Assembly (NCBI GenBank): GCA_948567375.1
Contig: OX419756.1
Location: 60,898,333 to 60,962,332 of the forward strand
Length of the DNA stretch: 64,000 nt
From: Lunularia cruciata
Taxonomy: Eukaryota; Streptophyta; Marchantiopsida; Lunulariales; Lunulariaceae
Reading direction: 5' to 3'
The notes under the pieces are model-generated. The model ran no database searches, was not told the origin of the DNA, and saw only the letters and a list, made by a program, of their open reading frames with translations. The position numbers and the translations under genes are program-made. The stretch's first letter is position 1. Each line of letters begins with the position of its first letter. Shown one piece after another: positions 30,470 to 43,436 of this stretch.

Positions 30470-31060
30470 GCATCTAAGGCTTTGATTCTAATACCATTAG
30501 CTAGACATGTTATCCAAACATGGAAATTGGCTTGATAATATCTTTAGGGATCTTATATATAATGATCTAGTTAGATCAGATAGAGGTTTCACCAAAAGAA
30601 TACTTCCATTAGTAAGGTAATGCCAAAAGTACCTTGAAAACTTCAAAGCCAATTTTGGATGCCTAAACAAACAAATTAGGCCTCAAAAAATTGAACATCC
30701 TCCCCTCCAAAGATGAAGGTGTTGCATTCTCCCTCCTTGTTTATCTCATTGAGATCTTTCCAACAATACCTCACTCATGCTATTCTGAGCTTCATACAAG
30801 AAGATTCTCCAAATATTCCCTTTGGTCAAACTTTGTTGACCAACCAAAAAAGACAAACATTAACATGTCACCAATCCATGCAGCTAATCTAAGGGTGGAG
30901 TTTATTGACATATTACCAATCTATGTATTTAAACCAAGGGTGTAGCTCTCTTTGAGGGGATACTCTTTGCTATGTAATAAAAATAAGATGCTAGTTTGAG
31001 ACATCAAAGTATTGAGGAATGAAACCTTTTGTTTCTCCTATATTTCTTCACTTATGTTTC
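30470..31060 (+). repeat. Degraded solo LTR of the element C family
   Basis: Short blocks here are the reverse complement of the LTR of chromovirus C (57289-58026), in the same order. One block is AGATAGAGGTTTCACCAAAAG near 30580; others are near 30690-30790 (TTTATCTCATTGAGATCTTTCC) and around 30950-31010. The block order runs the length of the LTR, and no internal element sequence adjoins. It is an old solo LTR in plus orientation. Confidence 0.55.
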
Positions 31061-31689
31061 TCTTGGAGTTTCTCTTTTCCTCAAAAAATTATATCAACCA
31101 ATGTTATTCATGTTCACTTTGATGCCAATCAAAGTTCAAGAAAAAGACTCCAAGTTCTTTGTCATTGTCTTCCCTCATTCTTAGTGTTGGTGAAAGTGTG
31201 TTTTGAGTAATAGAGAAGAATTTTTTATTAAGCTCACAAGTGCTAGAGTGTGGGGAGAGGTATTTTTGCTTGATCAAATGTGTGATTTTCTAAGGGATCT
31301 GAAGGAATGAATCAATGCATGGATGAGTTGATTCTTATTTGGAGTGTTAAAGAGTACCATAAAATTGAAAAGTAAAGACTTTAGGTTGATGCAAAGACAC
31401 CTTTGTAGTTGTGACTTTGGGGAAGAGTAGTACAAAAAATTTGGAGTCAAAGTCTTTGAGGTGAATTGAACCATCACCTTCATGATTAACTTAGAACCTA
31501 CTTGTAGTGAAAGTGATCTTTAATTGTCCCTTTTCTAGATTGTGCCACAAGAGATGACACTTTTAGGGGTAGTCCTACTCCAAAGGTGAAAAAGAAAATA
31601 ATAAAAAAACTACAAGATAGTGACACTTCTCTTCATTTTTGGTCATTTCCGACCTATATCCTCACAGGAATGGCCTATTACTTACCATT
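31061..31689. other. AT-rich intergenic stretch, nothing recognised
   Basis: I see no coding region, RNA gene or clear repeat boundary here. Confidence 0.4.
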
Positions 31690-32330
31690 ATATCACTTGT
31701 GACAATCCAATGCCATACTCTTTGTAGTAAATTGGTAGAAAAAACTCATTCCTATGTAGATACAATGTGGAAATAGATAGATTTGAAAAGAAGTAACACT
31801 AATGTAGTTCTTTATTATTTACTATTTAACCTCTTAAGCAAAACTCACTCCTATAAGAGGGTAAAATCACCAATTGTGTTTCACTATTGCAAAAACAAGT
31901 TCTAAAATCACTTTTAAGTAAGCTAAGTTCCAACTAATTCTTGAACATGATGATCTAGTAAATCCTAGGCATGTGCTTCACTACAAAAAATACAAAATCC
32001 AAATAATGTGTTCTACCCTTCCTAAAAAGCACAACTACAAAGATTCTTCACATTGGTGGTGAAATCTTTGTCTTTTGATTTTATGGTACTCTCAACACTA
32101 GAGCTCACTTAATACCCATCAAGGCATTGCTCCATTCCTTCAAAATTACAAAGGATCCTAAACCATAGCCACAAGTTTAGTGATCACACACACTCAACTA
32201 CTTGAGTTTTTACTACAAATTTTCTCACCACTACTCCCCAAAGAATCACTAGTTATATTCAAAATTCAACAAAAGTGACAAAAAGCTCTTGTTCTTTCAC
32301 TTTACTCTCTTACATTGATTAAATAAATAT
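31690..32330 (-). repeat. Decayed fragment of an A-type LTR end
   Basis: The plus strand starts TGACAATCC and contains blocks resembling 15711-16270 in the same order, such as the ATGTGTTCTACCCTTCC region near 32005 and ATCAAGGCATTGCT near 32117. It is a third, much older partial copy of the 3' end of the giant LTR, on the minus strand. Confidence 0.4.
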
Positions 32331-33979
32331 TTACAATGATAAAAAGCCTTAAAATAGCTTCTCTTACTCCTAACCAAAGAAATCTTATTGTTACAAAAGT
32401 GCTAAGATATATGAAAATTGCACTCCTTATATGTGGACTATACAATCAAGATTTCATTATCATATCTTATCTTTATTTGTTGATATGTATACTATCAAAT
32501 AACCAACACTTTGTTTATCATACAAGATTTTCTCTCTTTGGGAACACACCTAGTGCCTAGCTATGGAACTTACAAATAAGATTTTTTGTGTAGGCATATC
32601 ACTAAAAGTTTGAGCTTCTTTATTTGCCCAATCACTGGAACCTTCTATTCTTATTTCTAGTGTTCTTCTATTGGGTAGGGAGGTAACAAGCAACCTAACC
32701 TATCATCACAATACATATTCTTGGTCTATTACTAATCGCTTCCAATATTACTAAGGAAAAATATATAGCATGCTTAGAAGGAAAGAACCTAAGGGCAATG
32801 CATGCACATTAATCCAAGCCAATTGGGCATACAATCAAGCATGCAAGCATGGAGAGGGTCCAAACATAAGCAGCTTAGGAAAAAATCTCCATGATTTTGG
32901 TATAGATGGGCTATAAATGAGCTTCCTTGCTTTATCCAAGGGTTTATCTCAACTTTTCTCTAAGTTTGGATCCAATATGTTCTCCATGAAAGGAAATTCT
33001 ATACCATTTTATGGGGAAATCTATGTGAAACTCAAATCAGTATATATATTTTTCTATAGTTCTAATTCAAATGTTCTTAAACTTGATAGAAAGCTTGTGG
33101 ATAATATTTCTAATGATATAAAACAAGATTCAGTTTGATTACTATAGTTCCCTTGACAAAGTCTTAAACTTGGTTAAATTTTTGTAGCTCCAATTTCAAT
33201 TTTGAAATCCTATGTAAGGCTCAAGTTTGGATTCTTGTATAGGATTTTTGCCAAAGTATTGCCTATGGATTCATGTAAGTCAATAAGGAAAATTTTAAGA
33301 TGCTATAATCCTTTCATTCATGACTTCAATTTGGAGATTTGACACTCAATTGGAGTTGGACTTGATCCATTAAGCTTATGATAATATTTCCAATAGATTT
33401 TGTTGCACAAGATCTCACTTTCAATGAACCTTAAGCTAACCAAATTTTACCCAATAATTTTTTGTAGTTCAATCTAAATCCTTGTAAAGTTTGATAGCTT
33501 AATCTAACTCCAATCTTGAGGTATAGATCTAAGTGCAAGTTGAGGCTAACAATTGAGCTTTATAGACCCATATATACTTGATCCAAGACATAAATATGAA
33601 TTCTCTATTTGAACAATTCATATGAAACCTTTGCATAAAGGTACAAGATCTAACCATCAATAATACAAGAACGAATACATATGCTAATTCAAACCAAAAC
33701 TTAAGATGTGATAAAAACTCCAAACCTAATCATAATCTTATTCCCAACACCTTGAGTTCTAATGCTCTAAATTCAGTCGATTGCTTCAATTTGAGATTAA
33801 TCCAAACATGAAGTTTATTAAGCTCAACATAACTAGCATTTTATCTAATCTCCAATTCCATTGATAGATCATGAAAATCAATGAAACTATCACAATAGTC
33901 CAATTTGTGCATATAAAAGACCAAGACCAAAGAAAGAAATAGGAGAATGGAAGATCACATTGGGAGACTTGAATGTGAT
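32331..33979. other. AT-rich stretch, probably including the rest of the element D LTR
   Basis: No gene is recognised. If the promoter at 34012-34271 is the U3 part of the D LTR, its R and U5 parts should lie to the left within this interval, but I cannot place the outer LTR edge. Confidence 0.35.
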
Positions 33980-34011
33980 TAAACTCCAAATGCCTAGCAT
34001 GAGTTTTGGCT

Positions 34012-34025
34012 CTTGTATTTATAGG
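34012..34025 (-). promoter_or_regulatory. TATA box of the element D LTR promoter
   Basis: The minus strand reads CCTATAAATACAAG. It stands about 20 bases downstream of the heat-shock-element array, a normal spacing for a core promoter transcribed leftward. Function is inferred from position and sequence. Confidence 0.6.
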
Positions 34026-34323
34026 GATCCTACAAGGCTCTTGAGAAGCTTCTCAAAAAGCTTCCTTGAGCCACTTTCTTGGAGTGCACTCAAGCTAAGT
34101 TAATCAAGAAGATTCTCAAGAAGCTTCCTTCTAGAAGCTGCTTACTTGGCATGCAAGGTAAGCTAGTTGGAAGCTTCTAGAAGCTTCCTTTTAGAAACTA
34201 TCTACTTGGGGTACATGCTAAGCTAGTCGAGAAGCTTCCCAAGAAGATTCCTAAATACTTCTAGAATATTCTAGGTTAATTTGTCTTATTTGCTACTTTG
34301 TCGCTAAACTCCATATTGTTACA
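34026..34323 (-). repeat. 3' LTR of element D, U3 part
   Basis: On the minus strand the LTR starts TGTAACAATATGG at 34323, directly after a purine tract (GGAGGAATA, 34324-34332). The U3 region then holds the heat-shock-element array and TATA box. The other edge of the LTR is unresolved. Confidence 0.55.
34045..34271 (-). promoter_or_regulatory. Heat-shock-element array in the element D LTR
   Basis: Within 227 bp I count five GAAGCTTC (34045, 34120, 34170, 34180, 34231), two GAAGATTC (34108, 34243), three TTCTAGAA (34129, 34175, 34259) and one GAATATTC (34264). All fit the GAAnnTTC or TTCnnGAA core bound by heat-shock factors; a single such core would be expected far less than once by chance in this length. 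Three imperfect units of about 60-66 bp (sharing AAGCTA) make up most of the array. It lies just upstream of a TATA box on the minus strand. Confidence 0.7.
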
Positions 34324-37300
34324 TATTCCTCCATTGCTAGTTGTTGATGTCCTCGTCACAAGTGAAGTTTTGAACTCCTGAATGGCCAATTGTGCATTTT
34401 GGGGATGAGAAAGAGGTTCTTATATGGCATCATGAAGGGGATACCCTTTCCACAGGACCTTGTACTCCTTGTATTGTTGACAGCCTCATTGAATGTGGTA
34501 ACATGTAACGATACGATCAACTTTGTACTCCTCATGATCATTGATAGGGGTAGGAGGAGGGGGAGGTTGGACTCAAGAGGAAAAAGAAAAGGAGTTAGGA
34601 ACAAAGAGTTTCAACTTGGAAAATGAAAGATAAGATGGATGTGCATATGATAAGGCAAGGCAAGGCAAGTCGATAAGCAACAAGAGAGACAATTTGGGTG
34701 ATATCAAAGGATCCAATTAGAGGCAAGTTTACAAACTTGGGTATCAAGTGGGAGAGGGAGGTTATTGGTTGAGAACATGACCTTATCACCAACTTGAAAA
34801 CTTAGATCAGAACAATGGTGATCCACATATTGTTTCTGCCAATCTTGAGCAACAAGGAGATGAGATTTGGCTTGTTGGAGGGATTGGGAGATGGTGGTCA
34901 AGAAGGTTGAAGTATGAGGGACATGAGATGGAAGAGAAGCAAGAAGGGAATCTAGAACAAGTGGGTCTTGGCCAAAATTAAGAAAGAAAGGAGAGAATTT
35001 GGTGCTTGCCTATTTGAAATCATTATATGCAAACTCTGTAATTGCAAGACACTCATCCCAATTGGTATGGTGAATGTTGACAAAGGCACAAATCATATCT
35101 TCCAAGGTGCAATTTGCACATTCAGCTTCTCCATTAATTTGAGGATGATAGGCTGTGGACAAAGCAAGCTTGGTGCTGAGTATTTGGAAGAATACTTGCT
35201 AAAACTTTTTAGTGAAGCAAGGATCACGGTTGGAGATGAGTAGACGTGGCATCCCATGATGCTTGAATATATTGTTGAAGTAGATTTGCACTAAGGTTGG
35301 AGCATCCATAACATCAACCGTTGGTGCCAAATGGATTTGCTTGCTAAGCTTATCCACAAACACCACAATTGTTGTGTGACCTTGTTGTGTCTTGGGCAAG
35401 GAGGTGATGAGATCTAAGCTCACATGTTCCCAATGAGTAGATGGAATGGGGAGTGGTTGAAAGAGTCCACTCAGTTTTTGGTTACTAGCCTTGTTGCGTT
35501 GGTAACTCTCACACAATTGGACAAACTCCCAAACATCTTGTGCCATGTTGAGCCACCACCATTGGTGTTGGAGGATACCAAGGTCATGTCTACACCCATA
35601 TGACCAGCAATTGGTAAATCATGGGATTCTTGAAAGCACACGAGTCAGAGATCACTTTTGGTTGGAACATAGATCTGGTCCTCATGGAATAGAAGGCCTT
35701 CCTTGAAGGAGAAGGTGTTTTGCTCCTTGTTGCATGTTGTCAGACAACCATGTACCATTTGGAAGAATGGATCTTGTTGTAGAGCTGACCAAAACTTGTT
35801 TTGGACCTCGAATCAATTGACACCATCATAATTGCCACCGTGATGAGGGGAAGAGATTTTTCAAATCAGGTCATCATGATAGAGAATCAAGGATGACATG
35901 GAACCAACCTGGTTTGCACTCAAGTTTGATGTCAAACAATTGGAGTTGCTCCTCTCATCAATGATGTTGACTCTTCATGTGTTCCAAGTGTCAGGTATGC
36001 AACAATGGTTTGTGATCAGTTTGCATGATCACTTGTTTCCCCAAGAGATAATGCCTCCATATCTTGGTGGCATATACCATTGCAGGTTGTTCCTTACTCA
36101 AGCAAGGTAATTTCTTTCAGTTTTATTTAGTCAGCAAGACACAAAGGTAATGGGATGCAGTCCATTTGGGAATTCTTGTTGCAACACAAATCCAATTGCA
36201 AAGTTAGAAGCATCAAAATCAACCACACAAGGTAGTTGAGGATCATATAGTTGAAGAATGTGTCTTGAAAACACCATATGTTTCAACTTTTGGAATGCTT
36301 CTTTGTGCTTGGTGGTCCACTGGAAGCTCAAGTTCTTCCCCAAGAGGTTAGTCAATGGTGCAACCACATGAGCATGATAGTGGATGAACCATCATAAAAA
36401 CTGGCCATTCCATTAAATGCCCATACTTTTGTAGCATCTTTTGGAGTAGGAAAATCAGTAATGGCCTTGATTTTCTCCTCCTCCATCTTGATCTCCTTTG
36501 ATGAGATCTTATGACCCAAGAAGGTAACTTCCTTCTGCCAAAAGGCACACTTTGACTTCTTGTAGTAAAATTTCCATTGTCGTAGTCGGCTTAGGACTTC
36601 TCACACGTGATTTATGTGTTCTACCTCTATCTTGCTATAGATTAAGATATCATCCAAGAACACCACAATTTATCAATCCAATAGTCCAGCCAACACCCAA
36701 TGCATCTGATCCATGAATCTTGTTGGAGCATTAGTGAGCCCAAAAGGCAGAACTCTCCACTTGAAATGCCATACCTTGTGCAAAAGGCAATCTTTTGCAC
36801 ATCCTCCCTATCAATAAGGATTTTCCAATAGCCATTGCAAAGATCCAACTTGGAAAAGTATCATGCTCCACTCAATTGATCAAGCAAGTCATTGATCCGA
36901 GGCAAGGAATATGCATTCTTCACTATTTTCTTATTGAGCCCACGATAATCAATACAAAAACAAAGTCCTCCATCCTTCTTCAAAATGAATAGTATTGGTG
37001 CTCCCCAAGGAGAGGTACTATGTCATTGAAGTCCTTCTCTAACTCCATAAGTGTTGTTTGCAACTCCTCCAACTCCTTTGATGAGAGTCAATAGATTGGT
37101 CTATTCACTAGAGTACTCCATGGCAATAACTCAATCTTGAAGTGCATACTAAGATTGGAGGGTAGTCCCTTTGGTAGATCATCCATAAAAAAGTCCGCAA
37201 ACTCTTGAACTATTTGATCAATCATTGCTTGATGAGGCTCTTGGCCCTCCTTAGATTGTCCTTGTGCAAGCGGCTTGATCCACACCATGAAAATCTTCCT

Positions 37301-38290
37301 CCAAAGCTTGCTCTATGGCTGCTTCACTAACAAACTTCTCATCTTGGGACTCATCTCTCTTCAAGGCTTTCTCTATGGTTACCTTCTAAACAGACTTCCC
37401 ATCCTAGGATTGACTATTCTTAGGTGTCTTACTCAAAGGTGCCAAATAACCTAATTGGAAACTCCTACCTTGGTGTTGTACTTGAATTTGTCATTGGGTC
37501 CAATCAAATTGAACCTTATGACATTCAAACCAAGGTAGTCCTAGAATGATATCATAGTGTAGAGGTGCCACTACAAACCTCATACACTCCAAATACTCCT
37601 TCCCAATCTTGAAGGTAACATGATGCAAGGTATGAAATGCATAACCCTTTCTACCATCTGCCATTCAAACCAAGGTAGTCCTAGAATGATATCATAGTGT
37701 AGAGGTGCCACTACAAACCTCATACACTCCAAATACTCCTTCCCAATCTTGAAGGTAACATGATGCAAGGTATGAAATGCATAACCCTTTCTACCATCTG
37801 CCATCATCAATCAACTTCCAATTATGGGCTTGATAGGAATACCCAATTCCTTTACTACTTGAATAGACATGCAATTCTCTAAACTTCTAGAATCAACCAA
37901 AATCCTACAACCATAATTAGATATCATACTTTGCAAGTGAAGCAAACTTGCATAGGTCAAGCCTTCAAATCCCATTGGAACTAATCAAGCTCCCAATAGA
38001 CGGCTTGAAATCTCCTATTGGGATTCCTTGTTTCCTTGATCATTCTACTCCACAAATTCCATTTGGACGACTTGTCAAGGTCACCTATTCCTAAGTGGAC
38101 ATTATGGAATATGATGTTCAACTTGGCAATAATAAAAACAACCACCATTTGGTTGCAATCTTTATCTATCCATTGTACCAAGTGGTCTTTGTTGGATAAC
38201 ATCAATCTCCTTTGGTGCAAGTTCCTCCACCCGTGCGTAGTGTATTAGTAGGCTTTGTGTAGGTCAAGGTCAAGACCAAGTTGTTGCAAC
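34324..38290 (-). mobile_element. Ty3/gypsy chromovirus-like element D (fossil)
   Basis: On the minus strand the order is gag remnant (about 38220-37980), protease region (about 37810-37450, YDIILGLPWFEWQM), RT (about 37290-36400, MDLCNGYWKI), RNase H (about 36370-35600, VDFDASNFAIGFVLQQ), integrase (about 35550-34950, HWEHVSLDLITSLPKT, VVFVDKLSKQIHL), and a C-terminal part before the purine tract at 34324. The integrase closely resembles that of chromovirus C. It is heavily broken and old. Its 5' part and 5' LTR are missing; at about 38290 it is joined to the 3'-truncated element B2. Confidence 0.8.
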
Positions 38291-41200
38291 CAAGGAATCA
38301 AAGCTTGAAGGGGATGGAAGGTCTGAGATTTTCCTCACCTTCTTAGGATCAATTGCTATTCCATCCTTGGAGATGATGTGCTGCAAGAGTAGACCTTCTT
38401 CACATCCAAAAATACACTTCTCTTGGTTGAGTGATACATTTGCCTCATCCAAGCATTGCAAGACCTTGATTAGGTGTTCAAAGTGCTACTCCTTACTCCC
38501 ATAGACACAAAAGTCATCAATGAAGTCTCTCACAAATTTCCCAAGGAAAGGTTCAAATATCTTGTTCATGAACCATTGGAATGTGACTGGAGTATTGCAA
38601 AGCCCAAAAGGCATGACCTTGAAAGAGTAAGTTCCCTAAGGTGTGGTGAATGTGGTGAGTTGTTGATGCTCTAGTGCAATCTTGATTTGGTTATATCCAC
38701 TATAACCATCTCCAAAATTGTACATCTCATGACTTGTAACCTCCTCTAAGATCTCATCAATGAATGGCAATGGGTAGTAGTCCTTCTTGGTAACAACGTT
38801 GAGCTTCTTGTAATCCACACATACTCAAAGCTTGCCATTCTTTTTCTTCACAATGAAATTTGGAGACACCCATTTTGAATTCTCCACCTCAAAGATAAAT
38901 CCAGCCTCCTTGAACTTATCAATCCCCTCCTTCACAACCAAAGATATTGGTGGGCTAATGCAACATTGTGTTTGGCGGATTGGTCTTGCATGTGACTCCA
39001 GCTCTATCTTGTGCTCCTCCAAGGTGACTTCCTTCAAATCCTTGTAACTAAAAGCAAACACATGGATGAACTTGCAGAAAATCTCCTCAAATCTTACCTT
39101 CTCCTCCTTGGTAACATTTGGGCCATACTTGAGGGTAGATAACCTCCTCTTTATCTCTCAAGTGTCAATGGTGATTTATTTGGGTCCTTCAAAACCTTTG
39201 GCTTAGGTGCAAAATCCATAGCACACAAGGGATACACATCTAAATCATATTCAAATTCATCCTCCTCCGTGGAATCTCCTCTTCCATGCTTGTGTCCACA
39301 CTTGAAGCTCCTTCTTCAGAATCTGATTCCCAATAATCAAAAGATAGTGTATTTGAATGTGAAGTGTTGGTGGTGTTAGTCATGGGAACTATGATTCTAT
39401 GGTTTGATAGCCCAATCCTCAATTACCCTTTGTGCCATTGATCAGTTGTGTGTGATGCTCTCAACCATGGCCTCCCAAGAAGTAAATCATAGCTTGAATC
39501 TTTCAAGACTTGGAAAGTCATGAGATTTTGAACTCCCATAACTAAAACTATCACTTTATCCATCATCCCTATTGGTGAAACTTGTTATTTGTTTTTCCAT
39601 GCTCACCACAAATGTTGAAGGTCTGGAAGGTATCATACCCAACTTCTTCATCAACCTTTCTAACATGGCATTCATTGTTGATCAACCAATGCATCCTTGA
39701 TGTTGTGACCATTCACTCTCACATCTTGGAGGTATATTCACAAGCCTCCCATACTGCTGGCTTGGCATCCATCATCCCCATTGATACTTGAGCTTTTGCC
39801 TTCTTCTTCCTCTTGCTCCTTGTAGAACTCAAACCACCTCTAAGCTCCTTTCTCAAGGTGGGGTTCAAAGCAATTAATTGGCCTATTGTGATGTTAGCCT
39901 TGTGACTACCAACATCCTCCAAGACATTGTAGTTCCATTGTTGCTTTGAGATCAAGAAGTCTTCCAACCCCAACTTCTTCCTTGGAGTATTTGTTGTTGA
40001 TGGTGTTGAAGTGCTTGTGCGAGTGCTCCTAGTAGGCATAAGAGTATCTTGGCTAGGAGTAAATCATTGAGAAGAGTGCACATCCTCTGCAAAATGAGCT
40101 CTCTTCTTCTCTTGTGCCAAAAACTCCAAATTAAGACCCTTGGAGTTTGAGCACTCTCTCTTCTCATGCTTGCTCTCAACCACATCTATGGATGCTATTC
40201 CTTGACTTTTTTTGGATTAGGAGCCACTTGGGTTTCACTACCTCCCTCTTTCCCTCTATTGGCTCCCTCATAACCTCTTCCTCCATGGTAAATGGAATTT
40301 GGGCAACTCCTTTTGATATGGCCTCTTCCTCTACCACCAAAACAATTTTTATCATTGAAATTGTTGGCTGATTGGCCTCCTCTATATGGATAGTTTCCAT
40401 AACTCCTAGACCTTCTTCCTACATTTTGATCCACCTCTCTCTTCTCCCATAGTTGCACTACATTGATCTTGAGATCTATAAGTTGTTTTGTGATGGTTTG
40501 AAGTGGATCTTTTGGTGGAGGTGCAAGAATTGGAGCAGCTACTACTTGTGGTGCAACCCATGCCACCAAAGTATCAGAAGTTCCCCCATACTTGTAGCCT
40601 TGAGGAGGATGCACAATGTCTTTCACCACCAAGTCACTCTTATCTCCTTCCAAACTCTCCTCCAAAAAAAATTACAATCTTGATAGCTTCAACCTTGGAA
40701 GAAGGTTTCTCATATCTCACCTTGCTTCTAGTTTGTGGTCTCAACCCTCCCATAAAATTCTTGGTGAGCATAGCTCCTATGCTAATCATAGTAGTCTCCA
40801 TATCATCCTCACCCTTCTTCAACACAATGAAAAATTAGGACTCTAACTTCTCCACTCTTTCCACATAGACTTTCACTTTATCTCCATCTCCTTGCTTGAG
40901 AAAGGTAACCTCACTCATCAATCTCTCATAACTCTCATCTGGAAGAAAGTTCTCAATGAGTGTTGAAGTCAAACTCTCCCAAGACTCTTCTTGCTCATCT
41001 CTCCTCTCTCTCTTTTTGGTATTCTGACTCATACCATGTAAGTGTTGCATCCTCAAAGAAATCTGGTAATAATGAGACCCACTCATTCTTCCTCCTGTCC
41101 TTTTTTTCTATGCAAGCTCTCTTGAAGGCTCTTATAAAGGCCTCCACATCTTCTCCATCCTTGCCAAAGAAAACTGGAAGTTTTCTTATCTTAATCCCTC

Positions 41201-43436
41201 ACTATCTTTCTTTTCTCTCAATTTTTCATTTTCTCTTTTATTTTCTCTCACTCTTTCACTAATAGAGTATGTACATGACTAACATCATTTGAGAGTTATC
41301 CACCCTAGGGAACACAAAAGGTTAAGGTTGCTCCGAGATTTCTATAACAACATCAAATCCTAGAGTGCATATTAATCAAACCTCATGGATAGTTTATCTA
41401 TAAGTTGAAAAATTATCTCTATTACTAATCTTGAGAAATGGTTGATTAAGGTGGTAGTATTTCTATATCTGTACTAAGACTCTCTCCAAGATCCTTCACC
41501 AAAGTCTCCAAAAGTGCTTTTACTCCACTACACTCATGTCCTTTTGGAAGTCCTTCAACTCCACAAACCTCACACAACTCCTTGGTCTTAGATCTTCTCC
41601 CTCCCAATCTGGTGAAGAAGGTCCAATATGCAAACCCAAGTCAAGTAATCCTCTCCTTTCCCTCAATCTCTTGCTCTCAATGATCAATGGACATGATCTT
41701 GCCTTATGTCCCTTCTCTCTACATAAAAAGCACTTAGACTCATGTGATCCTTCCTCCAAGTGGTGTAGGTTTTTGGATCCTCTCAACACTCTCTTCAAAT
41801 TCTATTCTAAACTCTCTTTTCCTCAAATCTACCCCTACAATCACCTCAAACCCTTGGGGAAACTTGTATAGTCTCAATTTCCACTCTTGATGATCCTCAT
41901 GTTCCCAAGATGAAACTTAACACTCATACATGCTTTTTGTTGCTCTCAAACTCATGCATGAGATCTCAACTCTGTAGAATTGACCCTTCCTCACAATATC
42001 ACTCAAATCTCTCAACTGGTAAGTCACACTTCTCTGAAATTTTGCACACTTGATCAAAACTTCAAGGCATCTATCCTTGAAAAATTTCAGATCTTTTCAT
42101 CAAGCTATTTGGCCTAGAAACATCTCTATTCAGTACACATATTTCAGATTTGGTTTGAAAACCAGCCCCTCACTTTAAAAACTCATAACTCTTTGAGCAA
42201 GAATGATCTCTCTCTAATTTTTGTGTCAACAGGTACAATACAATGTATTGAATTTTCTTGGAAATTTTCGGAAAAATTGACTTAAGATTGAAGAAATGAC
42301 AAACTCTACACAATTTTCTAGAGAGCATGCAGTTACGGGAGCAATTTACCCTATCAACTTTCAAAAATTCTAACCCAATGCGCATAGTAGCTCTCACAAT
42401 AATTCCAAGTGTGGTAACTGAAAGAGAACCCAAAATATCATGTGTAGAAATTTCAAGTCCAGATCTCAAACTTGAAATTTGCCCAAAAATCACCTTAACC
42501 CCGAAAATCTGCAATCCATCTCAAACAATCTCTCCAAATCCTCTCAAGTATACAAGATGTACAAATTCACCTCAAAGACATCATAATGAATTAGAGTTTA
42601 TACAAATAGGTCCAAGTTCTCTAACATAAGTTCAGCCTTCTCCTCCCCTAAAGTTCTCTCCAAGTGAGCTCTCATAGCCTCCTTCTGTCTAATATAAAAT
42701 TGTACACGGAACATTATCTTGCCTTCTAGAGAGGTCCTAGCACGGAACCAAAAATGTGAGCCAGCCTGTCTCTCACTCAAGATGAACGTTTGATGGCTAG
42801 TATGGTAGCACACCATGGACCAAGAAGGCAAGAAATCCCAACTCCATCATATTCTTCCAAGGCTAACACTCCAAGACTCAAAACATTGCTCACTAGAGAA
42901 CTCAATGAGAAAGAGATAGTTGTAAATGAAAGGATGATGAGTACATCATCACCCCGAGTTTATATACTTATAAAATAGTTATGCACCAAAGTTACTAATG
43001 ACTTGAGTAACTCAAGTTACTAGGCTAAAAGTCAAGTAAAGTCAAAAAGCATAAAGGAATATCCATCCACATGGGCATATTCCGCTAAGCATGTGATCTT
43101 ATCTTGACCCAACCACTAAGTCAAGGATTCCTTCACATGGGCTATCCTTGGACTCCAAAACAAAAAGGCATGCGGGCCCAAGAGTTTTCAACTCTTTCCT
43201 CAAAGCCAAACACCTACAAATAATACCAAGTCAACACACTAGAATCCAAAATAGTGGTGCTTATCTTTTCCACTTCCTCTGAAGTAAACTCTCCTCTATC
43301 TTAGCTATGAATAAATTTAGCTATTCATGACTAATGTAGAACCATCCTTTATCTCTATATAAATAATATCTCTCAAGTACTTGTAATACTAAGATAAATA
43401 TCATAATACCACACACATGCACAAATGGGTGTTATA
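38290..43436 (-). mobile_element. Element B2, 5' half of an older copy of B1
   Basis: This minus-strand copy matches B1 from the 5' LTR through the leader, gag, protease and the first part of RT. Gag landmarks include the knuckle region near 40340 and AALTWYE-like sequence near 41060; RT landmarks are IDYKKLN-like sequence near 38810 and EKCIFGCEEGLLL near 38420. It stops inside RT at about 38290. The rest of pol and its 3' LTR are absent, replaced by element D in the same orientation. It is more diverged than B1, with many breaks. Its right edge lies in LINE copy L1. Confidence 0.85.
42755..43436 (-). repeat. 5' LTR of element B2
   Basis: This 682-bp repeat begins TGTGAGCCAG and ends GTGTTATA on the plus strand, aligning over its whole length with the B1 LTRs but with many substitutions. 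A primer-binding-site remnant similar to that of B1 precedes it at about 42735-42750. LINE sequence begins immediately after it. Confidence 0.85.
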
